This document shows positions 52,401-61,700 of a DNA stretch of 64,000 nt, piece by piece (within the stretch, counting starts at the first letter, position 1; each line of letters starts with the position of its first letter). Source of the DNA: Saprospiraceae bacterium (lineage in GTDB: Bacteria > Bacteroidota > Bacteroidia > Chitinophagales > Saprospiraceae); contig JAGNXB010000012.1 in the NCBI GenBank assembly GCA_017985675.1, positions 1 through 64,000 of the forward strand. Reading direction: 5' to 3'. The notes beneath the pieces were generated by a model. It was not told where the DNA came from. It ran no database searches and saw only the letters and a list, made by a program, of their open reading frames with translations. A program made the translations under genes and the position numbers.

Positions 52401-55400
52401 CGCATTCGATCGTCAGATCATCAGGAACACCAACAATTTCAGGGGCTGTCGTGTCCTGAACTTTGATTTTTTGTTGCGCGGTAGCCGTGTTGCCGCAATC
52501 ATCCGTTGCGGTCCAGGTACGTGTAATGGTGTAATTCTGTTTGCAGTTGCCAATGGCGATTTGCTCGGCCACAGTGATTGTTACATTCTCGGTACAGTTG
52601 TCACTTGCCGTTACAACGGAAGTGCCCGGAAGTGGTTGATCACATTCGATGGTCACATTAGCCGGTACATTATGCAGGACGGGAGGAGTAGTGTCAACAA
52701 TACGGACGACAATATAAAACGAGCTGCTGTTGCCACAATCGTCGGTTGCCGTCCAGGTACAACGCATCTGGAGGATAAAACCATCCTGAATACAATCGCC
52801 TTGTGTCACGATTTCATCAAAGGATACTAACGGATTTGGGTCACAATTGTCTGTAGCTTTGACATCATCCACATCATAAATGATGGCGTCATCACATTCG
52901 AAATAAATGGTATCCCCACTGCTGATTGTCGACAATTCCGGGTGCAGCGTCATAATGGCAGGAGGAGTGGTGTCTTTTACCTTAATCACCTGTTGCGCTG
53001 TAGCACTATTGCCACAATTGTCTTCAGCAGTCCACACTCTGATGAGGGTGTATTCCTGCTCACATTGACCGGGAATAGTCGTTTCTTCCAGTGTTACCTG
53101 TGGATTATTGTCGCAATTGTCTTTAACCCCAGGTTGTTGAGAAGGAATAGGGTCACTGCATTCGAGTTCGAGGGTAGGCGGAACATTGACAAAAACAGGT
53201 GCCTTAGTATCTCTTACGGTTATCGTTTGCGAGCCAGTGCTTGAGTTGCCACAGGCATCTGTCGCGGTCCAGGTACGAACCAGGACATAAGCTTCCGGAC
53301 AATTGCCGGGAAGGGTAACTACTGCAAGTGAAACGGTAGGATTATTGTCACAATTGTCTTGTGCATTGACAACGGGAGGTGTAGGAATGGGTTGATCGCA
53401 TTCCAAGGTGATATTGGCAGGAATACCTGCTAGCACCGGTGCCTGTGTATCACGAACCGTGATTTTCTGGGTTCCTACCACTTCATTGCCACAATCATCT
53501 GTTGCAGTCCAGGTGCGAATAAGCACATAGTTGTATAGGCAATTGCCATTGATACGCTGTTGATCGTATACCACATCAACAACAAGATCACAATTGTCTG
53601 CTGCTTTTACATTAGCAGGGGTGGGTACATTCGAACATTCTACCGTTACGTCGCTCGGAACACCCAGCAAAATAGGGGCCTTCGTATCTACGACAGTAAT
53701 TTTTTGGGTAACAGTAGCCACATTGCCGCAATCATCCTCCGCCTGCCAGATCCGCAACAGGATGTATTCCTGCGGGCAGTTGCCATCCTGACGAGCTTCT
53801 TTAAATTCAAGTGTTGGATTCGGGTCGCAATTATCTGTCGCAGTAACATTAGCCGGGTTTGGAAGCGGCTGATCACATTCGATCGTCAGATCATCAGGAA
53901 CGCCAACAATTTCAGGGGCTGTCGTGTCCTGAACTTTGATTTTTTGTTGCGCGGTAGCCGTGTTGCCGCAATCATCCGTTGCGGTCCAGGTACGTGTAAT
54001 GGTGTAATTCTGTTTGCAGTTGCCAATGGCGATTTGCTCGGCCACAGTGATTGTTACATTCTCGGTACAGTTGTCACTTGCCGTTACAACGGAAGTGCCC
54101 GGAAGTGGTTGATCACATTCGATGGTCACATTAGCCGGTACATTATGCAGGACGGGAGGAGTAGTGTCAACAATACGGACGACAATATAAAACGAGCTGC
54201 TGTTGCCACAATCGTCGGTTGCCGTCCAGGTACAACGCATCTGGAGGATAAAACCATCCTGAATACAATCGCCTTGTGTCACGATTTCATCAAAGGATAC
54301 TAACGGATTTGGGTCACAATTGTCTGTAGCTTTGACATCATCCACATCATAAATGATGGCGTCATCACATTCGAAATAAATGGTATCCCCACTGCTGATT
54401 GTCGACAATTCCGGGTGCAGCGTCATAATGACAGGAGGAGTGGTGTCTTTTACCTTAATCACCTGTTGTGCTGTAGCACTATTGCCACAATTGTCTTCAG
54501 CAGTCCACACTCTGATGAGGGTGTATTCCTGCTCACATTGACCGGGAATAGTCGTTTCTTCCAGTGTTAACTGCGGATTATTGTCGCAATTGTCTTTAAC
54601 CTCAGGTTGTTGAGAAGGAATAGGGTCACTGCATTCGAGTTCGAGTGTAGGCGGAATATTGACAAAAACAGGTGCCTTGCTATCTCTTACGGTTATTGTT
54701 TGTGAGCCAGTGCTTGAGTTGCCACAGGCATCGGCCGCGGTCCAGGTACGAACCAGGACATAAGCTTCCGGACAATTGCCGGGAAGGGTAACTACTGCAA
54801 GTGAAACGGTAGGATTATTGTCACAATTGTCCTGTGCATTGATAACGGGAGGTGTAGGAATGGGTTGGTCGCATTCCAACGTGATATTTGCAGGAATACC
54901 CGCTAGCACCGGGGCCTGTGTATCACGAACCGTGATTTTTTGTGTACGGATTACCTGATTGCTACAATCGTCTGTTGCGGTCCAGGTGCGAAACAGGGTA
55001 TAATTGTTGAGACAATTACCATTGACACGTTGTTCTGCTAGGATGGCGTCCACATTTGGATCACAATTGTCAGCGGCTTTCACATTGGCAGGAGCAGGCA
55101 CATTTGAACATTCTACGGTGACATCGGCCGGGAAACCTAGGAGTAAGGGTGGAGTCGTGTCCTCTACAGTAATAATTTGCAAGGTTGTTGATTGGTTGCC
55201 ACAATCATCAGTTGCCGTCCATTCCCTTAGGATCAGATAACTTCCGATGCAATTACCAGTCGCTGTTTTTTCAGCTGAGGTGATAGTCACATTCATGTCA
55301 CAATTATCTGTAGCCAAAGGCTGACCAGCTGGGACGGTTTCATCACATTCTATAGTGATGTTTTCAGGTACTAGCGTGAAGAGGGGAGCTGTATGGTCAA

Positions 55401-58400
55401 CAATTGTAATTTTCTGTGACTTTTGAGCAAGATTACCGCAAGCGTCTGTAGCACTCCATGAATTAATCATCATGTACTCTTGTGGACAAGAACCAGGTAG
55501 GTTTTGGCTGGTGAAGTTAACTGGTACTTCACCATCACAATTGTCAAATGCTGTCACAGTCGGTAAAATAGGCAGCGGTTGCTCACATGACAGGGTTAGG
55601 TCCTTAGGCGTCATGGATATTACAGGTGGAGTTTTATCCGTAATAATGGCAACGACCACAAAAGTTGTACTATTTCCACAGTTGTCCGTCGCGGTCCAGG
55701 TGCAAACCATTTTAATGATATACCCGTCCGTAGTACAATCCCCTGTTACTATTTCCTCTACAAACGTTTTAGTAACATCCTGATCGCAGTTGTCCTTTGC
55801 AAGCAGATCATCTGCTTCTAAGAGTACTGTGCCGTCACATTCAAAAAACAGGGTGTCACCACTGGTGAATCCAACCAAAATCGGATGCATGGGCATCCAA
55901 ACTGGAGGCTTTGTGTCCCTAATGGTTAATTTTTGGGATTTGGTCACCTTGTTGCCACATTCGTCTTCTGCAGACCATGTACGAATGATCATATAATTTT
56001 CAGGGCAAGAACCGGGAATGATAACCTGACTGTAAGTGACAGTAATGTTTTTTGTACAATTGTCTGTCGTGGTGACATTTGCAGGTGGAGGTACAGGTTG
56101 GTCACATTCCAAGGTCAAATCTGCAGGAACACCAACTAAAACTGGGGGTTCGTCATCACCGATTAAATAATAAAATGAAAGCGTGCTGATATTGCCACAT
56201 TCATCCTGTGCAACAAAGGTGCAGAGCATAAAAATGACACATGGGCCAACCTCTATGAGCTCTTCCTCCATCCAAAGTTCTGGATCCGGATCGCAATTAT
56301 CCGTTACAGATACATCTTCCAGGTCAAAAATTACGGGTTTGTCACAAGCGATTTTAAATGTATCGCCATCTTGTAGGCCCACTAATAGGGGGTGGATAAA
56401 TTCAATTACCGGAGGCAGTGCATCAATGACGACCACATTTTGCGTGGCTGTGGCCATATTTCCACATTGGTCCGTTACCTTCCAACGACGCATGAGTGTA
56501 TAGGCAATAGGACAATTCCCTGGTGTGCTCATTTCTGTGTATACGATGTCGGGATCACTATCGCAATCATCGTTAATAAAAGGTTCTTCCAAATTGGGGA
56601 CGTCTGCGCAATCGACGGTAATATCAGCAGGAGGGATGATCACTGGCGGAGCATCGTCCAGGATTGTGATCATTTGCGCAAGAATGACTGAATTGCCACA
56701 TTGATCAGTGACAGTCCATACCCTGCCTAACATTTGTGGATCGCATACCTGACCATTAATGAACTCCTGATACTTAATGTCAACATTTCCATTTCCACAG
56801 TCATCAACAACTTGGAGCATCGGGATAGCAGGAGGCATGAGTGAGCAACTGATCGTTAAATCAGCAGGTGGATTCAGAATCACAGGAGGTTGATCATCCT
56901 TGACAAAGATATTCTGGATGACCTGTTTCGTATTTCCACAAGCATCCTCTGCAATCCAGGTACGGGTGATCACCTGCGGGTCACAAACATCTCCCTGAAT
57001 AGTCTCTGAAAACTGAAGATTTGGCGCAGGGTCACAAGCATCAGATGCAGTTACAGCCGCCGGATTAGGAATGTTGCCGCATTCAACGGTCACGTCCATA
57101 GGCATTGCCGAGATGGAAGGCGAATTATTGTCCGTGACTGTGATTAACTGTTGTGTTGATGCGGTATTACCACACGGATCAGAAGCGGTCCATGTCCTGA
57201 CCAGCAAATAAGATTGTGGGCATCCACCTTGTACAATATTTTCACTTAAATTCACTGCAAGGGGCAGACCACAAGCATCAGCGGCATTGACATTTGCCGG
57301 ATTTGGTATTGCATTGCAAGCTGATGAAACATCGGCAGGGACATTATGAAATTCAATGTCTCCCATAATTTTTACTGTCACTAGTTGGCTGGCAGTACTT
57401 GTGTTTCCGCAACCATCGGTAGCAGTCCAGATACGCCGTAAAAGCACATCCTGTCCACAACCGCCACCAGACAATATTTCATCATGCACGGTCAGGTCGG
57501 GATTGTTATCACAATTATCACTGGCAGATGGACCTGCTGGTTGAGGAGCGTTGCAGGTAACCGTAATGTTGGCCGGCACATTGTTTATAACCGGAGGTGA
57601 ATCGTCTCTTACAGATATAGTCTGGGTTGCGGTTACAGTATTGCCACAACCATCATTTGCTGTAAATATGCGCGTAATCGTATAAAATACCGGGCAGACG
57701 CCAGGTGTTTGAGTTTCAGACTGCGTAATAATTACATCAGGGTTGCATGCATCAATTGCTTTGACATGAACTCCGGGGACAGCTTGCGGGATCGGATCAT
57801 TGCAGGATACGGTCAGATTAGGTGGCACTAATGTAAACGTTGGGCCTCCAACATCTTTAATGGTGACAACCTGAACATGGAAGTTAGCATTATCACAATT
57901 ATCTCTTATTACCCAAAGCCTCGTCAGGTTGTAAGTGCCAAAACATGGGCCGGGCAATTGCGTTTCTACCAAAAGAGAAAATACGTTATTGTCACAATTA
58001 TCGCTTGCCTGAATCGCAGGAATTGGTGGGATAGGGTTGCATTCACCACTAATATCTCCGGGAGGATTTATGAAAAAGGGTGGGGTAGTGTCGACTACTT
58101 TAACAAGCTGGGTTGTTTTGGCGGTATTGCCACATTCATCTGTAGCCAGCCATTCGCGTATAAGCGTATAGTCGTCTCCACAAATAGTACCGATATCCTT
58201 TATCTCGCTGAAGGAAATGGATGAAATCGGGCAGCAGCTTGAAGCTGTAACGTTGTTTGCAACAGGCGGCACCTGATCGCATTCAACTGTAACGTTTGCC
58301 GGGACATTCTGAAAAACCGGCGGGCACTGTTGTTTGAGTCCAGCGTTATCTAAGGGAAGATTACTGACCGGCCACGCTGAAGTGACCGAAGGAACAGCAA

Positions 58401-58458
58401 GAAAACAACAAAGAGCAATTATAGAAAAGGAGCGATGTAAAATGTAAGTTTTCAGCAT
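49408..58458 (-). CDS. Giant HYR-type repeat protein with T9SS type B sorting domain
   Basis: The protein has 3016 aa from ATG 58458; the frame also runs to a TTG at 58470, but the ATG gives a clean signal peptide (LKTYILHRSFSIIALCCFLA). About 31 tandem modules of roughly 80 aa follow, with the pattern DxxPPVxxxxPxxxTxxC...DNC...GxC...RTWTATDxCGN...Q.ITVxD, close to the HYR (hyalin) Ig-like repeat with paired cysteines. A conserved tail follows: CPCVLPEID, a SprB-like segment (NGVITVITVNDPTLYDYIW), a cadherin-like module, and the type B sorting domain NRWGNQVYFQKGY ... LPDGTYFYFL. It is a surface adhesin candidate. It contains a nearly identical 1473-bp tandem duplication (51963-54908). Confidence 0.88.
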   Translation of the reverse strand: MLKTYILHRSFSIIALCCFLAVPSVTSAWPVSNLPLDNAGLKQQCPPVFQNVPANVTVECDQVPPVANNVTASSCCPISSISFSEIKDIGTICGDDYTLIREWLATDECGNTAKTTQLVKVVDTTPPFFINPPGDISGECNPIPPIPAIQASDNCDNNVFSLLVETQLPGPCFGTYNLTRLWVIRDNCDNANFHVQVVTIKDVGGPTFTLVPPNLTVSCNDPIPQAVPGVHVKAIDACNPDVIITQSETQTPGVCPVFYTITRIFTANDGCGNTVTATQTISVRDDSPPVINNVPANITVTCNAPQPAGPSASDNCDNNPDLTVHDEILSGGGCGQDVLLRRIWTATDGCGNTSTASQLVTVKIMGDIEFHNVPADVSSACNAIPNPANVNAADACGLPLAVNLSENIVQGGCPQSYLLVRTWTASDPCGNTASTQQLITVTDNNSPSISAMPMDVTVECGNIPNPAAVTASDACDPAPNLQFSETIQGDVCDPQVITRTWIAEDACGNTKQVIQNIFVKDDQPPVILNPPADLTISCSLMPPAIPMLQVVDDCGNGNVDIKYQEFINGQVCDPQMLGRVWTVTDQCGNSVILAQMITILDDAPPVIIPPADITVDCADVPNLEEPFINDDCDSDPDIVYTEMSTPGNCPIAYTLMRRWKVTDQCGNMATATQNVVVIDALPPVIEFIHPLLVGLQDGDTFKIACDKPVIFDLEDVSVTDNCDPDPELWMEEELIEVGPCVIFMLCTFVAQDECGNISTLSFYYLIGDDEPPVLVGVPADLTLECDQPVPPPANVTTTDNCTKNITVTYSQVIIPGSCPENYMIIRTWSAEDECGNKVTKSQKLTIRDTKPPVWMPMHPILVGFTSGDTLFFECDGTVLLEADDLLAKDNCDQDVTKTFVEEIVTGDCTTDGYIIKMVCTWTATDNCGNSTTFVVVAIITDKTPPVISMTPKDLTLSCEQPLPILPTVTAFDNCDGEVPVNFTSQNLPGSCPQEYMMINSWSATDACGNLAQKSQKITIVDHTAPLFTLVPENITIECDETVPAGQPLATDNCDMNVTITSAEKTATGNCIGSYLILREWTATDDCGNQSTTLQIITVEDTTPPLLLGFPADVTVECSNVPAPANVKAADNCDPNVDAILAEQRVNGNCLNNYTLFRTWTATDDCSNQVIRTQKITVRDTQAPVLAGIPANITLECDQPIPTPPVINAQDNCDNNPTVSLAVVTLPGNCPEAYVLVRTWTAADACGNSSTGSQTITVRDSKAPVFVNIPPTLELECSDPIPSQQPEVKDNCDNNPQLTLEETTIPGQCEQEYTLIRVWTAEDNCGNSATAQQVIKVKDTTPPVIMTLHPELSTISSGDTIYFECDDAIIYDVDDVKATDNCDPNPLVSFDEIVTQGDCIQDGFILQMRCTWTATDDCGNSSSFYIVVRIVDTTPPVLHNVPANVTIECDQPLPGTSVVTASDNCTENVTITVAEQIAIGNCKQNYTITRTWTATDDCGNTATAQQKIKVQDTTAPEIVGVPDDLTIECDQPLPNPANVTATDNCDPNPTLEFKEARQDGNCPQEYILLRIWQAEDDCGNVATVTQKITVVDTKAPILLGVPSDVTVECSNVPTPANVKAADNCDLVVDVVYDQQRINGNCLYNYVLIRTWTATDDCGNEVVGTQKITVRDTQAPVLAGIPANITLECDQPIPTPPVVNAQDNCDNNPTVSLAVVTLPGNCPEAYVLVRTWTATDACGNSSTGSQTITVRDTKAPVFVNVPPTLELECSDPIPSQQPGVKDNCDNNPQVTLEETTIPGQCEQEYTLIRVWTAEDNCGNSATAQQVIKVKDTTPPAIMTLHPELSTISSGDTIYFECDDAIIYDVDDVKATDNCDPNPLVSFDEIVTQGDCIQDGFILQMRCTWTATDDCGNSSSFYIVVRIVDTTPPVLHNVPANVTIECDQPLPGTSVVTASDNCTENVTITVAEQIAIGNCKQNYTITRTWTATDDCGNTATAQQKIKVQDTTAPEIVGVPDDLTIECDQPLPNPANVTATDNCDPNPTLEFKEARQDGNCPQEYILLRIWQAEDDCGNVATVTQKITVVDTKAPILLGVPSDVTVECSNVPTPANVKAADNCDLVVDVVYDQQRINGNCLYNYVLIRTWTATDDCGNEVVGTQKITVSDTQAPVFTQLPNDLTIACDLPWPVVDYEAVDNCSSVISEQITIEGGKPCDNILDRRIIKITDECGNEATAIQNILLIDTVPPVFKPFDQKIVVSCDEIHDFPEPEAMDNCDDDVAISLHETKVPGKCPQEYTLLRIFTATDDCGNTSSAVQLIGVVDNEAPILIPNDPILVGLPNDTTLEFDCAEAPALGEDAFTADDNCDEFPVITFKEEIEQGNCATDGYYLLMVCTWTATDACGNASTFRITVKITDNEAPVFTNVPANVTITCEDPLPSEEPTTSDNCASTISMTENDVQTDLDCGYLITRTWTAVDECGNSATTHQLIRVTDIEAPYFTTSVADITVDLDLGQQIPAPPSVTASDDCSDWTVSYTSTEQPGADCGKIVNRLWIATDDCGNTAALTQKVTVKQACPCVLPEIDTVIVQNPDCGEPNGVITVITVNDPTLYDYIWIPAKGQGNAVGNIRSGLSKGQYSILVQDPKASNCFTKLNVTLVEEGTCVDTVYVNIPINDPYTACLEEVLDFGGDVVSAEICGQDANEVGVIVQPGSPCVLLLPAQGFTGSAEVCVIHCNDEVPEVCDTTYIFITINALQPCDPVFSNSVYNLNLPNCTDEAKICLMISPSLVSEYQILIDGAAYAGQVTPCGPNTVGIQLGVGQFDLEITHIPTQCFDSRIITVTCSEEELIALDDTTKTRKNQVIQIPVLFNDIVPTGQSIEAFDITKQPIHGRVEVQSNLNVLYFPDNDFCGKDSFEYRICTDPETCDNAMVTIDVLCQGLIVHTGMSPNYDNINDNFTIDGIEDYPKNELTIFNRWGNQVYFQKGYKNNWSGTWDGGLLPDGTYFYFLKDGEGETYSGFLQIHR
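51963..53435 (-). repeat. Tandem duplication copy A (1473 bp, six HYR modules)
   Basis: This is the copy nearer the 3' end of the gene of a 1473-bp (491-codon) direct repeat in the giant HYR gene. It matches 53436-54908 base for base over most of its length. Within 52087-52830 / 53560-54303, the other strand's frame differs at only 4 of 247 codons. Each copy encodes six modules. The length is a multiple of three, so the frame is preserved. Confidence 0.85.
53436..54908 (-). repeat. Tandem duplication copy B (1473 bp, six HYR modules)
   Basis: This is the second copy of the 1473-bp repeat. The boundary is defined by the conserved CCGGTGCCTGTGTATCAC at 53436, which also begins copy A at 51963; a third, partial start of the same kind follows at 54909 but diverges after about 35 bases. 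The central part of the unit is almost unchanged between A and B, while the outermost module varies more. Confidence 0.82.
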
Positions 58459-58463
58459 AGGAT

Positions 58464-58540
58464 ATCCCAATTAAGCAGAAATAATATACGCCAGACATGT
58501 CTCAACATGACTGAAGTGATTCTTTCGCGGTAATTGGGAT
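58464..58540 (-). repeat. Leader inverted repeat upstream of the giant HYR gene
   Basis: ATCCCAATTA at 58464-58473 is the exact reverse complement of TAATTGGGAT at 58531-58540. In the transcript this gives a 10-bp stem enclosing 57 bases, ending 5 bases before the ATG at 58458. A palindrome AGACATGTCT-type element lies inside the loop. It may mask the ribosome-binding region. Confidence 0.45.
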
Positions 58541-58578
58541 GTACGCAAAAAGGCAAGCCAGTAAATGACTTATCGCAA

Positions 58579-58609
58579 CAAAATTATCCTAATACTTTGT
58601 ATAAACAAA
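58579..58609 (-). promoter_or_regulatory. Bacteroidota-type promoter of the giant HYR gene
   Basis: On the minus strand TTTG (58609-58606) is followed after 19 bases by TAATTTTG (58586-58579), an exact match to TTTG-N19-TAnnTTTG. Transcription should start near 58572, leaving a leader of about 115 nt that includes the inverted repeat next to the start codon. Confidence 0.6.
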
Positions 58610-58689
58610 ATATACAGAAATATTTATAACTACCATTTATAATGTGTTATTATTGAATAATTAATATTTAAATTATAATTCACATACAT

Positions 58690-58723
58690 AAAAAAATGAT
58701 CTACATGTGATTGTAGATCATTT
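58690..58723 (-). terminator. Intrinsic terminator of the 1697-aa HYR gene
   Basis: The perfect 12-bp stem AAATGATCTACA (58694-58705) / TGTAGATCATTT (58712-58723) has the loop TGTGAT. On the minus strand it is followed by seven T. It lies 40 bp after the stop codon at 58763 and separates this gene from the promoter of the giant HYR gene (58579-58609). The rest of the 304-bp gap (58459-58762) is AT-rich and holds only these elements. Confidence 0.9.
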
Positions 58724-58762
58724 ATTAATTTCACCTTGCAAACAATGAAGTTCTACTTTGGA

Positions 58763-61700
58763 TCAGCGGTTGATTTGGACATATCCTCTGTAAAGTTGTC
58801 CTGTTCCATCATCGAACAAATAGAAGTAGGTTCCATCCGGAAGGTCTCCTCCTTCCCATGTTCCAAGCCATTGGTTTTTATATCCTTTTTGCTTGTATAC
58901 TTCATTCCCCCATCGGTTGAAGACGATTAGCTCATTTTCGGGAAATGCCTCAATGCCAGTAATTGCAAAGCCATCATTGATCCCGTCCCCATTGGGCGAA
59001 AATCCATTGTGAATGACCAATTGCCCGCAATTCACCGTTATCCAAACAGTAGCTGTGTCGCAATTTATATTATTGCAAATGACATACTTAAACGAATCTA
59101 CATCGCAAAAATCACTATTCGGCAGGTAGAGGATCTGATGGTCGGGTCGAATCATCACCGTGCCGTTAACAGGATAGGAGAGTATGAACATATCTGTCAG
59201 GATCCCACCAGGGATAATATCATTTTGAATGACAGGAATAATCATGGATTGATTACCCGTCGTTGTCGCAGCATCATCCACTGCATTGATAGAATCAGGT
59301 TTGCCGATACAAGTGACTGAAAGGAAGATTTCATCTTTACAACCAGTGGCTTTATGAGTGCTCTGAAATAGATGTTCTCCTTCTGTGGCAAACACAATTG
59401 TTCCCTGAGGAATGTTTAACTGCTGCAAACCAAGACTGACCACATTGTTGGTATTGAGCTGCCGAATGATCAAGGGTCCATAAATATTTTCGGCATTTCC
59501 GCCAAGTATTTGCCCTGTAGAAGCATCAAAATACCAGTTGCCCGTAGGATCCCTTTGGTTCATCCAAATTAAAAGCGTTACAATATTGTCAAAAAAACCA
59601 GTAGAAGATAGGCCATTGATCATCCATGTATCAATGGCATAAGGACCCAGATTTCCTCCGGCAGGAATGGCTACCTGGTTGTAACTGAATGTGGATAGAA
59701 AATCACAACCCTCAGCAGGTTGAGAATAGGCCACGCCATCCAAAGAGAAATCATATTGACTGAAGAGCAATGGGGTGATCGGCAGACAAATGCCTGCTTC
59801 TAGATCACAGTTTTCTGTTTCACCATTGTAAAGTGAAGCTGTAAACAAATCTTCGCAAGGTTTGATGCCTGTCACACTTATAATCAGGTAAGTTGTATCA
59901 CATATACTTGGGTTGCTGTTGTCACAGTGGATGACGCATATTTCGGTTTGGCCCACAAAATCGTCTTTTGGATCTATCGTAACACAACCGGAAGGCAGAC
60001 TAAATACGACCGAGGAAATGACGCTTGAATCCAATCCACACAATATTGCCGTAGTCGTATTTCCTGGATAATCCAATACAGAATCAACACAAGCCTCATA
60101 AGGATCTCCAATTGGTATGGAAAGGTAAACCGTATCAATGCAGCTCCATCTCATCTCCAGTGTTAGCGTCAATTTCACAAAACAGCTCGCATCTGCCAGC
60201 GGATCCTTTATGAAGAGTTGGTAGGTTCCTTCAGGCAGGTTCGTTTTACTATTACCTATATTATTTGTCACGCCCAGATCTGGAATCCACAAATAGGAGT
60301 AGTTTGATTCATCCTGGACCAAATCGATGGTTATTGATCCGTTTGAGAGGCCATACTTTGGGTCAATGATGTCAATCGACGCAACGGTAGGCTTTTGGCA
60401 TGGGCAACCCTCGATTACAGTTATTTGTTGAGATACAGTAGAGCTATTTCCACAATCATCTATTGCCGTCCAGGTCCTTTGAAGCAAATAACCACAATCC
60501 TGTTGGAGGATCGTTTCTTCTAAAGTTACTTTAGGCTCAGGATCACAAGCATCAATAAACAGGACTTGAGCCGGTGCAGGTACCTGCTCCCCATTTTTTA
60601 CATTGATGGTAATATCAGAAAGGTTACCACTAAAAACCGGTGCTTTGGTATCGACCACACGAACAAAAATAGTATAAGAGGCACTGTTGCCACAGCTATC
60701 TGTGGCTGTCCATGTGCAGGTGAGTTTATATAAGAACCCATCTATCGAGCAATCGCCATGTTCTACCAGTTCAGTAAACGTGACTTCCGGGTTTGGATCA
60801 CATTGATCAACTGTTTGCACATCAGTGACTGACATAATGGGCACATTATCACACTCTGCGGTAAGTTCCGTTCCATTTGGCACATTAATTATTGCCGGAT
60901 GGAGAGGTGTAAGAACAGGTGGAGTTGAATCGACAACATGAAATATTTGGGTTGCTGTTGCCGTATTATTGCAATTGTCGGTTGCCGTCCAGGTTGCCAA
61001 TAAGGTGTATGTTCCAACGCAATGACCATTTTGTTGAATGACGGACGTGTAAGTTAGTGTTACCTCATCATCACAATTGTCCGTCACTTTGGGCTCGGGT
61101 AATGGATTTATTTCACTACATTCTATAGTTAGATTCTGCGGTAACATGTCAAACACAGGCGGCTCTTCATCAACTACAACCAACTTTTGAACATGGGTTG
61201 TAGTATTCCCACATCCATCATTGGCAGTAAAGACGCGAGCAAGAAAATAACTATTTTCGCAAGATCCATTGACTCTGTTATTCTCCACTGTTATGTTCAC
61301 CTGTCCTGAACAATTGTCAGTAGCTGTAACATTTCCTATTCCGGAAGGTACATCATCACATGATACCGTGCCATCAACAGGAAGAGTTATAAATGTTGGA
61401 GGCGTAATGTCTCTTACCGTTATTCGCTGTGTTTTGGTAGCGGTATTGCCACAATTATCTGTTGCTGTCCACCGTCTGATGATTTCGTAATTGCCTGGGC
61501 AGTTTCCGGGAATCGTTGTAGCACTCAGTTGGATGATTGGATTCAAATCGCAGTTGTCAGTGACTGGGATGATGGGTGATGCTGGAATCGGATCTTCGCA
61601 AAATAGAGTAATGTCAGACGGAATTTGGCCTATTACTGGAGCTGTATTGTCGATAACTGTTATGCGTTGGATGGAAGTTGTGAAGTTGCCACATTGGTCG

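Noticed and set aside
52087-52830. Open frame of 247 codons on the plus strand, with a near-identical twin at 53560-54303
   Set aside because: Both lie antisense inside the HYR gene and are similar only because of the 1473-bp duplication. The peptide is rich in Cys/Arg/Ile, has no domain and no start context; it is a shadow of the module codon pattern.
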